DNA of 64,000 nucleotides from Akebia trifoliata (taxonomy: Eukaryota > Streptophyta > Magnoliopsida > Ranunculales > Lardizabalaceae): the NCBI GenBank assembly GCA_017979445.1, contig CM030716.1:14341443-14405442 (forward strand), given 5' to 3'. How positions within the stretch are numbered: position 1 is the first letter of the stretch; the number at the start of each line of letters is the position of its first letter. The position numbers and the translations under genes are program-made. Shown here piece after piece: positions 46,538 to 59,959 of this stretch. Below the pieces are notes generated by a model. That model worked only from the letters and a program-made list of their open reading frames with translations, did no database searches and was not told the DNA's origin.

Positions 46538-46571
<34 letters not shown>
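46103..46571. repeat. (AT)n microsatellite split by a MITE
   Basis: (AT)n runs lie at 46103-46132 and 46540-46571, directly at both ends of the element at 46133-46539. Confidence 0.9.
46133..46539. mobile_element. Foldback MITE in an (AT)n microsatellite
   Basis: 407 bp with near-perfect terminal inverted repeats of about 46 bp. The left end is gggtcaggttcaagggccat and the right end is its reverse complement (atggcccttgaacctgaccc). Two inner hairpins are built from gattgagctgattttttgca and caaaaaatcagctcaatc (46208-46278 and 46385-46455). No coding capacity. The TSD cannot be read because both flanks are AT repeats. Confidence 0.9.
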
Positions 46572-46574
<3 letters not shown>

Positions 46575-46687
46575 AAAAGGTTTATATTTTTAGTTGATTC
46601 ACCTAGACAACTTGCGAGTTGTTGACTTGGCTAAACTGGATCAACATATGAGCCGAGTCAAGTTTTCATGCTTTAAAACCATGATTG

Positions 46688-46973
46688 CATTACAATTAGG
46701 AAAAAGACTTTAGACATAACTTAAAAAAAAAAAGAAATAAACATCATATTTTAAATCTAAAGTGCATTTTTCGCCATAGAGGAATCATGCAAAAAACTTC
46801 AGAATTTTAGACATCAATTTATGTTTAGTCTTTAAACATCGTTTTTTGGAAAAAACTCGGTGTCTAAAAACCTCTAGTTAATACACATTTTTTCATCTGA
46901 AGAATAGATATCACTTTTTTCTTATAGACATCACTAAAATGGTGATGGCTAAAGTCTTTTTTCCTAGTAGTTA
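46688..46973. mobile_element. Probable CACTA-like MITE
   Basis: The left end cattacaattaggaaaaa and right end ttttttcctagtagtta are inverted relatives of the cactactaggaaaa type. They continue inward as gactttagacat and atggctaaagtc. Flanks ttg (46685-46687 and 46974-46976) give a 3 bp TSD as in CACTA elements. The ends are degenerate. Confidence 0.5.
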
Positions 46974-47159
46974 TTGAGACTAAACAATATGTTATTTCAA
47001 TGTTAATAATCCACCACGAGCTAAGAATACGTTGAATATTACTAGCTTGAAAACAAAAGGGATGCCATAATAGATATATTTTCTATGCAAGCAAAGGTGG
47101 TTAGTAGTTAGCTAAGTTGGCTCCTTTTTTTTATATATAAGAAGAATCAACAAGTTAAT

Positions 47160-47899
47160 ATTCAGATGGGAATTGGTGACATCCCAATTTGGTTTGGTCA
47201 AGAGTATGATCCGTTGGATCATTTTTGTGTGTGTGGATTGTTAGGAGTAAGAAGATTTTTTAGGGCATTGCCATGTCTGTGCAAGGCGTCATTTCTGAAT
47301 GTTTGAGATGGATCACAGAGTTGGAAGGGACTGTAATTTCTAGTAGAGATCCTCAGATGAAGAATTAGAGGTTTGTCTTCCTAGGTATCTCCAAAAAGCA
47401 GGTGCCCAGACGTCGAATCATCTATATATGCTGGCTAAAATTTCCCATGCATAAGATGGTTTAAATTGGATGTTGACGATGCTTCTAAGGAAAACCTAAG
47501 TCTTTTCAATGGAGGTGGTGTTCTACGCGATGAGAAATGAGATCTAATCAAAGTTGCTACTGAAACTTGGGTGTTGCATCTAACAAAGTCGCTGAAGCTA
47601 GAGCCCTTATTGTGTTCTTTCAAAGCTTCAACATAGGTGGGATGAAAGCGTCATTTAAATGGATTCTCTAATTGTTGTTAAAGGAACCCTTTAAGGATTC
47701 AAAGTTCCATGGATTTATAGAGCTAGATCGTTGATTCAAAATCTAGAATGTAGAGTGTATCAAATTTTGTGGAAGGCTAATTGTTTGGCTGATATTCTTT
47801 CTACTACAGCTGTTACGAGTGCATCGTCAGATCAGTTTAGAAATGAATCAAATTTGCCTATTTTAGCTAAAAATATTTTGTTGGAGATAAGCTCCAATT
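47160..47899 (+). pseudogene. LINE-type RNase H-like relic
   Basis: 47440-47640 encodes in broken frames NGGGVLRDEK and a stretch like KVAEARALIVFFQSF. The open stretch at 47731-47899 has LECRVYQILWKANCLADILS. Together they match the RNase H-like domain (RVT_3 type) at the end of plant LINE polyproteins (pattern GGVLRDxxG ... AExxAL ... REANxxAD). 47160-47440 may be more of the same. Copia LTR sequence starts at 47900, cutting the relic. Confidence 0.65.
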
Positions 47900-49805
47900 T
47901 GTTAGTTCCACATTTTGTCAATCCTAAGACTTACGTTATGTGTCGGGTCGATTTACAATTGAAGACGTGAAAATCCTAGTAAAGTCGTTCAACTTTAAGC
48001 ACATCGACAAAATGCTCATAATGTGTGTGTATAAAACCTAAAAGATAATGAGACCACCTAGACCATTCTCCAACAGCTAGATGATTATTAAGTAAACTCA
48101 TATAGGTAAATACCTCGATCTATTCATTCATCAGAGCTTTTGAGAGTTTTAAATGGTCATAAATGGTATTTTAGTAATTTTACCACTTGTAGACCATCAC
48201 CCACCATTGGTGAGTGTTTGGGGATCTTATACAGGCAAGATCTATTAAATCCCCGAATTGTTTAATCGTTGGATTTCCCGAAAGCTCAATTTGACCCAAA
48301 ATGATTAAAAAGGTATTTTGGTAATTTTACACATTTTGTCCATGGCCCACCCCTTGTAGAAAGTTTAAGGACCTTATATTTAGTAAGATCTACAAAATTC
48401 TTGAATGATTTGTTCATCGAAACTTCCAAGAGCAAGATATTATCAAAATGATCCAAAAATGACATTTTGGTAATTTACTTGGCGCTATGGGTTGTTCACC
48501 AAGGGTCCCTACAACACGGGTCATTTTCCACCAGGGCCGTCGGGTGAGTACTCCATCAGTCTGAAAATTTGAAAAATAGGTCCGTTGGAACACCCCGCGC
48601 CACTGATAGGTATTTTTTATTTTTCAAATACCTTTAAAACTCATCTTTTGAGTTCATTGGGGGGTTGGATCAAAATCCTAGAGATGTTTAGCTCTCACAT
48701 CTCCACACTTATAGAGCCTTCTCATTCTCATGAGAGTCTAACCTAAGTGAACCCTTTCAATCTTCTTAGACCTTTCATTTGATCCCATTCCAATCATCAA
48801 ACTTCACGTTGCATACACATTGGTACATTAATGGAGCAAGGAGCAAATGAAGGAGATAGAAGGAGTGATCACAAGGAGTCAAACTCGAAAGCTTGATTGG
48901 AAGATCCAACAGTCGAGACGTACTTGTGAGCTTAAGGACTCGAAGAAATCAAAATCACCATTGGCAAACATTAAGAGTTTAGTGAGTCCTTTTTATTTTG
49001 TTTTGTATTTTCAAATCCATGTATGTGGTTACTTGGTTCAACCCTCAAAAACCAACCTTTTGTTAGAATCGGGGATTCTTGACAAGAGTAGAGGTTCGTG
49101 AATTTTCGAGGTACAAAACTCACAATATTTCGAGAGGATGTATTTCTCTCGATCTTAAAGTTTTAGAATTTAGCCTAGGTATAAAAATTCTATGTATAAT
49201 TCGAGGTGAACTATAAATCTCATTAATTAGTGAACACCAAGACCTTTGCAAAGGTGATATTGGGAGTGAATGTTGGCACGTTGCCGAACCACTATAACAT
49301 TGTTTGTCTTGTATTTGTAAAAATGTCGCTATCAATTTATACTTAGATGAATGCATGTCATGAATAGATATTATGCTATGTATGACATGTTATGAATGTT
49401 TAGACTTTAAGTAAACCTCAATTGCATTGCAAACTATACATAAGCTGTGAGAATGGATATAGGCACATTTTTGAACCATTATAGTTTTATGTCTCATACA
49501 TGTTTTATGATTCCACAATTTTTACTTGAATGCCTTGAATGTCATGAGATGCCTGAATATCAAATAGGTAAATCTTATATGAATGAACCATTGAATGACA
49601 TGATAAAATAAATGTTTTTATTTCAAGTGTATTTTCATTGAATGAAAATTAGAGACATAAATGCAAAATCGAGGTTAGGTGAATGATTTAGAACACATAG
49701 TAAAATTATCAATCTAAGTTAAAATTAGATAAATTAAAAGAAATTTTAATTATCGTATTCACGTCCCCTTTAGGATTAAACACGGTACAAAACCTGATAG
49801 TTTCA
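47900..49805 (+). repeat. 5' LTR of copia element
   Basis: From tgttagttcc to about tagtttca. The end is set by comparison with the solo LTR at 36440, which ends taatttca before its TSD. It shares ggcacgttgccgaaccacta (about 49275) and accacctagaccattc with the other copies. A clear tRNA-type PBS directly after is not seen. Confidence 0.75.
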
Positions 49806-50760
49806 ACCCCCAATGTTAGATGGTTCAAATTAGGCATTTTTAGAAAACTAGGATGATGAGATACATCAACTCCTTCAGCCATGACATTTGGGGCATGGTT
49901 GAGAATGATGGGAACCACCTATGGAGACCATCAAAAAAGATGTCTCCACTTCGATTCCAAAGTCATCTAATGATTCGACCGAACATGTAAAGACCGACAA
50001 TAACAATAATTTCATCGTACTTAATGTCATTCACTCGGCTATGACCGAAAATGAACTTCAAAGAATTTGCACTTGTCTGTCAGCTAAACAAGCTTGGCAA
50101 ATCATAGAAACTACATACGGGCACAAACATAGTTAAGATATCGAAACTTGAACTTCTTAGGATTCGATTTGAAAATATTAAAATAGAAAGAAGCAAAAGT
50201 ATCCATGAATTCTTTGCTAACTCATTCTATGTATTGTCTAGGTGAGCTTGTTCTACAAGGTAAGATATGTTTGAAAATCCTAAGAGGTTTACTTTAAAAG
50301 TTACATTAACAATAGAGTACTGAGATTTTCAAACCATAAGTATTAAAGAACTTATCGGATTGCTCACCATGGTTGAGCTCCATTTTGAAGGTCCTCCCTA
50401 AAAAGGGTAGACGCTGGTCCTGATTCTCTTTTTCAAAGTCATCTTCTAAAGAGTTATATCACATGTCATCTCATTCCTCTCAAAATTCATAGTAAAATAT
50501 CCTTAAGGAAAATAGTAAGAGTAACCTAGATGTTGAGGACATGACTTTGATGGGGACAAATTATAAGATAGTCCATAAGAAGAGTGGATCACATAGCTTC
50601 AGTAAAAAGAGTGTTCCTAATGATAAAAGGTAACCCATTTGTAAACCTCCTTGAGTCAAAAAATGATACTAAAAGCTATAACTGTGGAGGCATTGGCTAT
50701 TTTTTCACAGGTTGTCCCTCCAAGCCTATAACAACTTTTCAAAAATCTAGGTGTAAGGAA
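49806..50760 (+). pseudogene. Copia gag relic (UBN2 type)
   Basis: The open stretch 49921-50136 includes NVIHSAMTENELQRICTCLS and AKQAWQIIETTYGHKHS, the copia gag core. Further codons read KLELLRIRFENIKIERSKSI. The CCHC-type knuckle reads SYNCGGIGYFFTGCPSK (about 50670): the first Cys is Ser and the His is Tyr, so zinc binding would fail. Stops and frameshifts throughout. Confidence 0.8.
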
Positions 50761-52079
50761 AAAATTGGTTGCAAAAGTCACGTGGGATGACTCAAATGAG
50801 TTAGAAAGTGAGAAGCAAGCTTCTTCAAATTTTGAAGACTGTAACACCTTCAGGATCCACATGGCATCCACCATGGTCTCCATCCCTGATGTGGATGAAG
50901 CTGAGGATGAAAATATATTGGTAAATCAATCTTTTTTTCAGGTGGCCTTCTCTTTTGAAGATAAGAACAAGGGGGCATACAAGATGTTTTGGAGTTCTAA
51001 TCTACCTTCAATTAGTATCTGTGAATCGTGTTGCACTTAGTAAGAAATATGGTCTAGAAAAAGATAGAAAATGATAGATTAATTAATCTTCGAGAATAAG
51101 CGGTTGTAGCAAAGTACTCCTTAGGGATTGAGTTAGAAAACTTGATAGTTAAACTTGAAACATCCCTTCAGAGAGATTCTAATGCACAAGAGTTGTTAGA
51201 GAGAGAAAGAGAAGTGACTTGATCACTAAATCTTAACATTTGTGAACTCAACTCAACATGGCAAGCTCAACTATATCTCATCAAAATACTAAATTAGTAA
51301 ATCTATAAAATGATAATAGAATCCTATCAATTGTTATCTTTGAATTAGAGTCATACTATGCTAGACTTGAAGCTAACTATACCCAGGGTAGTGAGGAATA
51401 TGAAAAGATCTTGAGTATAAGAAAATCATTTGGAGATAAGGGAAGTCTAGGCTATGATAGTTATAATTTTGTATCGCTTCCCATTTCCAAAATGTTTGTT
51501 CCTAAAAACTTTTTCATATTTAGAGAAAACAATCACTTTTGGAGACACTAAAGATCCCAAGAAGGTCATCCTTTCTGGAAACTTTTCTTACTCTAAGAAA
51601 CACTCTAAAAAAGTGATCATCTGCAATTTTTACGGAGAAATTAATCATATTAAATTTGAACACAAAACCATTTACTCCAAAACCACCCTAATCTCTATTG
51701 GTAAATCTTTAGTGGTAGAGAAAAAGTTTCATGGGATCAGATGGGCTCCTTTATAAAAAAATTGAACCATTTGTGAAAAAAAAAGGAGCCCTCCAATTCC
51801 AAGGAAGTGAAAAAATTTTCATTTTCTATAGTGGACTATATTGTGCTGGACTTATTTAATTAGACTACTCTCCCAAATCTAAAAGTCCGAGAGTCTTTCA
51901 AATCAAGTGAAAGTAATCAAAGTGTAGGAAGGAATTCAAAAATTATATCACCTTCGATATTACCTAAAAATAATAAGTCCCTCACTTAAAACTCACCAAG
52001 AAAAGAGAAATATGAGCTTATTAGGAAAATATTTTTACCTCTTAAAAACAATCCTCCATCCTAAAGAATATGTTTTAAA
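50761..52079 (+). pseudogene. Copia gag-protease linker region, decayed
   Basis: Contains VTWDDSNELESEKQASSNF (about 50775), of the post-knuckle acidic type. The rest (51040-52070) is broken and not clearly assignable. Confidence 0.5.
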
Positions 52080-52617
52080 CTGAAAAGTTAAATCTAGGGA
52101 TAACTAGTACCTTATGATTCACATCCTTCCTAAGGTAAGAAATTTTATACAATGGTATTTGGATAACGGTCACTCTAAATACAATACCAGTGACCAAATC
52201 CAATTTAGTCACTTGGTAGAGTTTAATAGAGGTTCTGTCACCTTTGGTGATAGTTGTATCGTTAAGATTGCTGGGTGTGACATGCCTAAGGTTGAAATTG
52301 TCCTCTATGTGGATGGTTTGAAATATAATCTCTCTAGTGTATTTCAAATATGCAACAGAGAATAATCGACGAGTTTCAATAGTAAGGTGTGTGAGATCTC
52401 ACATATTAATGGAAAATTAATTATGAGAGGTCTTTGCACATTCAATGATTGTTATGCTATCGAAGACATCGAAAAAATCATCATTCCGTGTGTGAGTAAT
52501 ATGGCTCAAGTTGACGAGATTCAGTTGTGGCTTCAATATCTTGACCATGTTCACTACAAGAACCTGTCTCAACATGCTTCAAAAAACATTAGTCAGAGGG
52601 TTACACCAACTGGATAG
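52080..52617 (+). pseudogene. Copia protease and pre-integrase relic
   Basis: The open stretch at 52114 contains WYLDNGHSKYNT (active site Asp-Asn-Gly for the usual Asp-Ser-Gly), SVTFGD and LYVDGLKYNLSSVFQICN. It is followed by NGKLIMRGLCTFNDCYAIED and LWLQYLDHVHYKNLSQ, the GAG-pre-integrase region. The zinc-site His and Cys pattern of integrase begins here. Confidence 0.82.
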
Positions 52618-53075
52618 TAAAGTTAGAAATATATGTGGGAAGTACCATATTGGTAAACAAGTTTGTAGTATCCACAAAAAGATAAACACTTTAGCTACCT
52701 CAAATCCTCTAGCATTACTTCACATAGATCTTATGGATCCCATAAGAGTTCAAATTCTAAGAGATAAGAGATATTTTCTAGTAATGGTAGATGACCACTC
52801 CAGATTTTGTTTGATTGTATTCTAGAAGGAAAAATTAGATATATTTGATGGATTAAGAATTTTGATAAATAATTTCAAACAAAAATAGAGTCCATTGCTG
52901 GATGGATCTGAAGTGATCATAGTGGAGAATTTCATAATAGTCAATTCATTGAATTCTATGATAATCACAAGATCTTACATAAATTCTCGGTTATAAAGAT
53001 CCCTTAACATTATGGAGTTATTGAGAGGATCAATTCTATCTTACAAGAAATGACTAGTTATGCTTCATAGTAAAA
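52618..53075 (+). pseudogene. Copia integrase relic
   Basis: ICGKYHIGKQV, then NPLALLHIDLMDPIRVQ with the first catalytic Asp, VMVDDHSRFCLIVF, SDHSGEFHNSQFIEFYDNHK with the second Asp, and HYGVIERINSILQEMTSYAS with the Glu kept. Stops and frame changes break it. The catalytic triad is visible although the ORF is dead. Confidence 0.87.
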
Positions 53076-55250
53076 TTTAAGCCATGGTTGTAAACATTGT
53101 TTGATACCTTATTCTTGTGTATATCTTAGAGCATGACGGATTGATAGCCGATGATTTGTGGAACAACTTATCTCCCAATATTATGTATTTCAAGGTATTT
53201 AGCAACAAATGTTATACTTTTTACAGACTAAGAAAATCTGAAAAATGTTGACTTGAGAAATGACAAGGTTATATATTGGTAAATTCATAGTCACTCTTAT
53301 CAGATCATCAATTAGATATCCTACATCAATTAAAGGTCCATAAATGTTGTGGTTGATGATCAACCAACAAAAGACATAAGTTCAATTGATTCAACGACAT
53401 TGAATAGGAAGTTTTTCCTATTTTTCCATGTCGTCATCCCCATCTCTCATGCCAGAAAACCTACCAGTAGTTAAGGATCATCCCCCTAGTCAAATCTTTG
53501 GAGATCCTCATACTAGTGTGTAAAATACACAACAACTGAAGACATTCACTCTTGAGTCCAAAAACTCACAAATTGGACTTAATTGGTATGTTTGAGTTTT
53601 TAGTGTATTATCTTCTACTTTTTAGTAAAATATAAGGTTAAGATCTCATTCTGTGAATTTTTCTTTTTAGAAATTTTCACGGTGTTGGAGTCGATGTGAC
53701 CACGTCATCTAGAAATCCATCTTATTTCATGAACATATTATTTATTGGTAAATTTGGATACTTGTATCCTCACACTATTCTTAAAATGAGTCCACTTATG
53801 GATGATGGTGCCTCACTGCTTCCCGTCAACATATTACCCAAGTAATCGTATACACGTTGGACAATTTTTTACTTTCGTTTTTTGCATCAAATTTACACAT
53901 CTTGTGTGAAAACCTTTGTTATTACTTTTATTAGTATATTTAAGGAATTTGAAGCCTCTGTACTCCCGGTCACAAATTGACGAGATGCTCGTGTGCACCA
54001 AGGAACTTCGTTGGTCCACCAAATTTGAGCCAATGTTGAAAAAAATTGAGTAATAAGACTCATTTAATAGTTTTATGATCAAACTTGAGGTTATGATCTC
54101 TTTTGATGAAAAATTTCCTAGAAAAAAAATTCATGTAACTTTTGACCATTGTAACCAATTTCTTCGAAACTTGAGCAATCATGAAACTTGATTTTATTGG
54201 TATATTTGAGCTCATGGACCTCATCTAAGTTCTATTGTAAGGTTTACTCAAAATTCTTTACTCATTTTTAACGTATTTTATCTCTCTTGGATTCTCAAAA
54301 CTTTACAAATTCATTTTTGGCATATCCAAAATATGAAAATCATTAAAAAAAATTAATCAATTTTTTTTCACCGAGTAGTACCCAACAACAATCACATGAA
54401 AAACTAAATAAATAAATAATTTTTTTCTCTCACATGTTTTGTTCGCCTCTTGAGCTCCCAAACTTGATTATTCTTCATATATTTCTCATTTTTAAATCAT
54501 TTGATGAGCATAATGGCCGAATGTGGTCACGTGGCACAATTCGTGTTGTTAAACTGCCTCATATGAATGATCTTTACTTTTCGAATTTAAATTCCTCATA
54601 CGTTTGTCATGTTATAATTGCAAAGTTCTTATTTGTATATCTTTACTAGCTTGTTAGCATGTTATGTCAATGTTTCAATAGTAAAATATTTTTGACATTT
54701 ATTTTTCATGCAGTTGTTCTATATAATTAAATCTTTTACAATTGTCACGTGTGCATTTGAGTGCTCATTGGTATATTGTTTTACACATATTTGCATGTTA
54801 CGGCCATGAGTCATTATGTAATATTTTTATATGTCATTTATTATGTCATACTTATACTTTATAGTTATATTATTTTTGGCATGTCTTCGTTTTGCTTTCA
54901 CTATGCATCTTGCTCTGATAGTCATATGTTGCTTGCATGCTTATTTTTTCCTCTATGCTTATTGCTAAATATTATGTCGACATTGGGTTGATTACGCCCT
55001 TTGTCAAATACTGACAAAAAGGTAGAGAATATTGTTTCCACCCGTGTATATTGTTCTAATTGAATTTTATAGGTAAATCATTCAAGGGGAATAAAGGAAG
55101 TAGTACATAAAGGGGAGCAAAGCAATTAAAATCTTAAGTTTTTATTTTTAAACACTTTAGTAAGATTTTAATCTAGTATAAGTATGTTGATCATTCTGGG
55201 AATGTTTCCTACTCTATTTAGTCTAGATTAAGTTTTGTCTTCAAATTGAC
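53076..55250 (+). other. Remainder of the copia internal region, no RT seen
   Basis: 53080-53470 retains weak integrase-tail/pol-like codons in shifted frames. From 53500 to 55250 no RT or RNase H motif (such as the YxDD box) was recognised on either strand. The sequence is AT-rich. Confidence 0.6.
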
Positions 55251-55262
55251 AAAGGGGGAGAT
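55251..55262 (+). other. Polypurine tract of copia element
   Basis: aaagggggagat lies directly before the second LTR. Confidence 0.85.
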
Positions 55263-56928
55263 TGTTAGTTTCACATTTTGTCAATCCAGAGACTTAAGTA
55301 GTGTGTCAGACCAGTTTACAATTGAAGACATGTGAAGACCCCAATAAATCCGTTCAACCTTAAGCATATCGATAAAATGCTCATAATGTATGTGTATAAA
55401 ACCTAAACGGTAATGAAATCACCTAGACCATTCCCTAACACCCAGATGATTGTTAGGTTGACTCATATTGGTAAATTCCTCAATCCATTCATTCATTAGA
55501 GCTTTTGGGAGCTTTAAATGGTTATAAAGGGATTTTGATAATTTAACCACCCTTAGACCATCATCCATCCTTAGTGAGTATTTGGAATCTTATACAGGCA
55601 AGATCTATTAAATCCCTGAATTGTTTAATCGTTGGACTTCCTGAAAACTTAATTTGACCCAAAATGGCTAAAAGGGTATCTTGATAATTTTACCCACTTT
55701 GACCATGGACCACCCATTGGTGAAAGTTAGGAGACCTCTATTCAATAAAACCTATAAAATCTTTAAACAATTTGCTCATCGAAGCTTTTAAGTGTAAGAT
55801 ATGATCAAAATAACCCAAAAAGAGCATTTTCATAATTTACTCAATGTTGGGTTGTTCACCAAGGGCCCAGGTAGCAAGTAGCAAGGATCATTTCCATCAA
55901 GGCCATCAAGTGAATACTCCAATGATCTGAAAACTTGAAAAATATGACCGTTAGAATACCCGGCGCTACCGATAGGTATTTCTTATTTTTCAAATACCTT
56001 TAAAACTTATCTCTTGATTTCATTAGAGGGTTGATAAAAACCTAAAGACGTTTAGCTCTCCCTTCTCCACAGTTATAGAGCCTTTTCTACTATCATGAGA
56101 GTTTAACTTAGGTAAACCACTTCAACTTTCTTAGACCTCTCATTTGATCCCATTCCAACCATCAAACCTCACCTTGCATACATATTGGTACATTCATTGA
56201 GCAAGGGGACAAATGGAGAAGATGGAATGCGTGATCACAAGGAACCAAACTCGAAAGTTTGATTAAAATATTCAATCGTTGTGATGTACTTGTGAGCTCA
56301 ATGACTGGAAGAAATCAAAATCGTCCCTAGCAAACATTAAGAGTTTATTGATTTCTTATTATTTTATTATGTATTTTTAAATCCATGTATATGGTTACTT
56401 GGTTCAGTCCTCATAAACCAACATTTTGTTAGAATTGAGGAATCTTGACAAGAGTAGAGGATCGTGAGTTTTTGAGGTATAAAACTCATAATATTTTGAT
56501 AGGATGTGTTTCTCTCAATCTTAAAGTTTTAAATTTAGCCTAACTATAAAATAATCTATGTACGGTTCGAGGTAAAGCATAAACCTTATTGATTAGTGAA
56601 CACCAAGCCTTTGCAAAGGTGATTTTTGGAGTGGATGTAGGCACGTTGCCAAGCCACTATAAAATTATTTTTCTTGTGTTTTTTAAAATGCCTCTATCAA
56701 TCTATACTTAGATGAGTGTATGCCATGAATGGATATTATGCTATATATGACATGCCATAAATGTTTAGACTCTAAGTAAACCTCAATTGCATTACAAACT
56801 AAAGATAAGTCCTTAGAATGGATATACGCACATAACCGAATCATTATAGTCTTATGTCTCATACATCTTTTATGATTTCATAATTTATACTTGAATGCCT
56901 CGAATGTTATGCGAAGCCATGAAGGTGT
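55263..56928 (+). repeat. 3' LTR of copia element, truncated
   Basis: Follows 47900-49557 nearly base for base in order (tgttagtttcacattttg to acttgaatgcctcgaatgtt). It stops matching at about 56928 where aaggtgttaggcacc starts. About 250 bp of the LTR is missing. Confidence 0.8.
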
Positions 56929-58950
56929 TAGGCACCTTGTCCCCCCCATCCAAAGATGATCATAGGTGAAAATTAGAAAACTCTTTTTGGTTTTGCAAAT
57001 AAAGAAAATTATAGAGAAAAAAAAGAAGCAAAAGAACTATAGTCTAGTTTTAGAAAACTAAGAAATTAAACTAATGAACAAACTAAAATAGAAATATTGC
57101 TAGCTTAAATATTTTATGAACCTAGGATTTTGGTGGGAATCCACATGGATTTCATTTTCTTGGATTCTAAGGCTCTTTTTTAGGGTTATGTGCTCAGTTA
57201 TGAGTATTTTTTTTGTTGGTTTAGCCTTTAGAAGGTGTCCATGAGTTGGACACTACTATGAAAAGACTAGGGACTTATACATGAGTTGTGTCCTTTTTGG
57301 GATTTTTTTTGTTAGATTAGGGAGTTAGGTGTAGATCTAGATATATCCTCACTTTTGACCCTTAATTTTTTTAATGAAAACATAGTGATATGTGTGCACA
57401 TAGTGTATGTATGTAATGGACTTAAAAAGAGAAGATTACCTCCAAGGAGGTATTACTCTATAGCTCTTAAGCCATTATAAAATAAAATAAGAAAATATAC
57501 TCTAGGAATTTAAATTTGCAAGGATAATAAAGAATAACTAATCTAAGAATTTAAAGCTTACTAAGAAAGTAACGAACAATTAATCTAGGAATTCAAAGCT
57601 TGCTAGAAAGTAAATAAATAATTATTCTAATGCCCTTGAGAGCTTATTGAGGGCTTATAGGAGGAGATTACCTCTATAAGGTTTTACTCTCTACCTCCAA
57701 GTCTTACTAAAACAAACTATGATCTATATTGCTACAAGTAATAGAAGGGGAATAGATAAAGGAAAAAGGTTTAGAAGGGGATTACATAAGAAAAATCACA
57801 ACTAAGCCCCACCTTGGTATCATTTTTTTTGTTAGAACTTCTTAGGTATTTGGGAAGGGATTTGGACAGAATTCTGGTAGGTTAAAAAGATTTGAAAAGA
57901 GACTTGTACATAATTTTGGACCACTTGAGCTCCACCTCTCCATTTTTCTTGGATGGGGGTCTTATTTATGGGATTTTGAAAAGGGACAAAATTGTCATAA
58001 ATCATAGGATTCCCAATATTTTCAATAAAATCACTAAAAAAAATTCAAATTATCTCTCATCTCCTTGGATTTGATATTCTTTGTCTCACTTATAAGTCTC
58101 ACCAATCATAATGATCAAGAGGATAGGATAGTAAAAGGCCATAGTTTCTAGAGAATTCTTTTAAGAGGGAAGAAAGGTTTTAAGTCATTGGCTTTGGGTC
58201 AAATCCTAGACAACTAGGCTAGATGGCATATAAATATGGATTTGGATTTTGGATATTAAGGTCATCTAACTCAATTAATTATCTAACAACATACGGTTAA
58301 GAAAATATTTGCTCACAAGTTCTAGAAAATTGTATGGGTTGGGTAAAATTTTCAAAATCTCTAGAACTTATTCTAATTAAATTGACCCTCCTAAGATTGA
58401 GGATAGACTTAGGGGGCATAAGAGTAAACTACCTAACTTTGGTTTTAACAATATGGGGTAGTAATTATACTCATATGGGGATCAATTTGACTTTGAGTCT
58501 TTGTTGAAAGAATAGAGAAATTACAAGAAGACCATGATAGTGAAATTATTGAAGAGTTAGAGAAAAGGTAAAAGAGTAAAATGAAGAAATTTCTTGGGAA
58601 AAAATTCATTAAGGAATGAGATTAAAGGTTAATTATCCTTAATTAAATTCAAGCTCACATGAGCTTGTAACTGCCTAATAGAATTGGCCTTGGTGAACCA
58701 AGGCCTGAACAAAAATAAGCTTGGCCATGAGTCACCTTTGGACCAAGCAAAAATTGCACCTAGCCGGCTAGGCCAATACTAAGCTTGGCCAAAGTTAAGG
58801 TACAACCAGGCTTAATCTAGATTTTGAAAAATAGCTTTCAGGCCTTGTGATTGTTTAAAAATGGGATTTTTAAACCCTCTTAAAAATTACTTTGGATCAA
58901 GCCCTTTCTGACATTGTTGTCTTTTATGAGAGATTAATATATATTTATAA
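56929..58950 (-). repeat. Dispersed repeat R1, copy 2
   Basis: Opens with aaggtgttaggcaccttgtc, a block that in reverse orientation is conserved in the gypsy LTRs of this window. From 58045 to 58690 it is collinear with 8740-9400. The content suggests a minus-strand LTR fragment. A 60-codon ORF at 57892 has no family. No TSD. Confidence 0.5.
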
Positions 58951-59139
58951 CTTTCCTTTACTTGTGAGGCAAGTAAGGGATCAAACTCAAGAGAAAGGAT
59001 GGTTGTTACCAAACTCGGGAAAAATGAAGTTAATCTAAGTCACTATTTTCAAATCTATTTTTGTGTTTGTGTAACAAAAATGCAAGGAAATGTTGCTGGA
59101 AAACAAAGAAATAGAAATCACTACAACATTTCTGATCTA

Positions 59140-59931
59140 CAGCGACGTTTATAACAGCAGATCACTTTATCCGAAGCTATATATGCATTTGTTGCAGTGG
59201 ATAATATTATCCATCCCTATAGGTATATTTTTTGGCAGCAGATACTTATATCCACCGCTATAGGAACCAGACACATTAGTTTCCTACTTATTCAGTGCAT
59301 ACAATAGCGAAAAAATATATCCGCTGCTAAAACAATTTAATTTTTTTTTTATAGAAAAAGTTCGGTTTAGTGAATTCTCTTTGTCGATTTTTTTTTAATT
59401 TACTATAGCAGTGGATATATATATCCGCCACTAAAAATTCAATTTTTTTTTTAAATACAAAAAATTCTATCTAGTGAGTTCTCTTTATAAATTTTTTTTT
59501 TAAATTAAATATCGTAGTGGATTAATATATCCGCTACTATAAATCAATTTTTTTTAATATATAAAAAATTCTATTTAGTGAGTTCTCTTTATCAAATTTT
59601 TTTCTTAATTGAATATTGCAACGGATTAATATATCCACCGCCAAAAAATTAGTTTTTTACTGTTCATTTCTTTATCAATTTTTTTATATTGAATAAAGCA
59701 GCGGATTAATATATCCGCCACTAAAAATCAATTTTTTTATACAAAATTTAATGAATTCTCTTTATCAATAATTTTTTTTTAAAATTACACATAGCAACGG
59801 ATATATTTATCAGCCACTAAAAATCAATTTTTAATATATACAATTCAAAAAATTAAATAAGCAGCGAATATATTTATCCGCCACTAAAAATTAATTTTTA
59901 ATATATATAAAAAATTATATTTTTGTTAGTT
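59140..59931. repeat. Subterminal repeats of CACTA-like end
   Basis: About nine motifs of agcggatatatatatccgcc or variants. Each is a small inverted repeat. They are separated by tcaattttttt and agttctctttatc, with a spacing of about 65-110 bp. Confidence 0.85.
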
Positions 59932-59959
59932 TGGCTGTGGGTTTTTTTTTTAAGTGACT

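Larger units (their letters stand above)
47900..56928 (+). mobile_element. Copia retrotransposon with decayed gag-pol, truncated at the 3' end
   Basis: Two LTRs start tgttagtt.cacattttgtca at 47900 and 55263. Between them lie gag (UBN2 type), protease, integrase and no recognisable RT. The PPT aaagggggagat precedes the second LTR. The purine tract after gac, and the LTR style, suggest a SIRE/Maximus-like lineage (inference). The second LTR loses similarity after about 56928, where another repeat starts, so the end is deleted. TSD cannot be tested. Confidence 0.88.
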
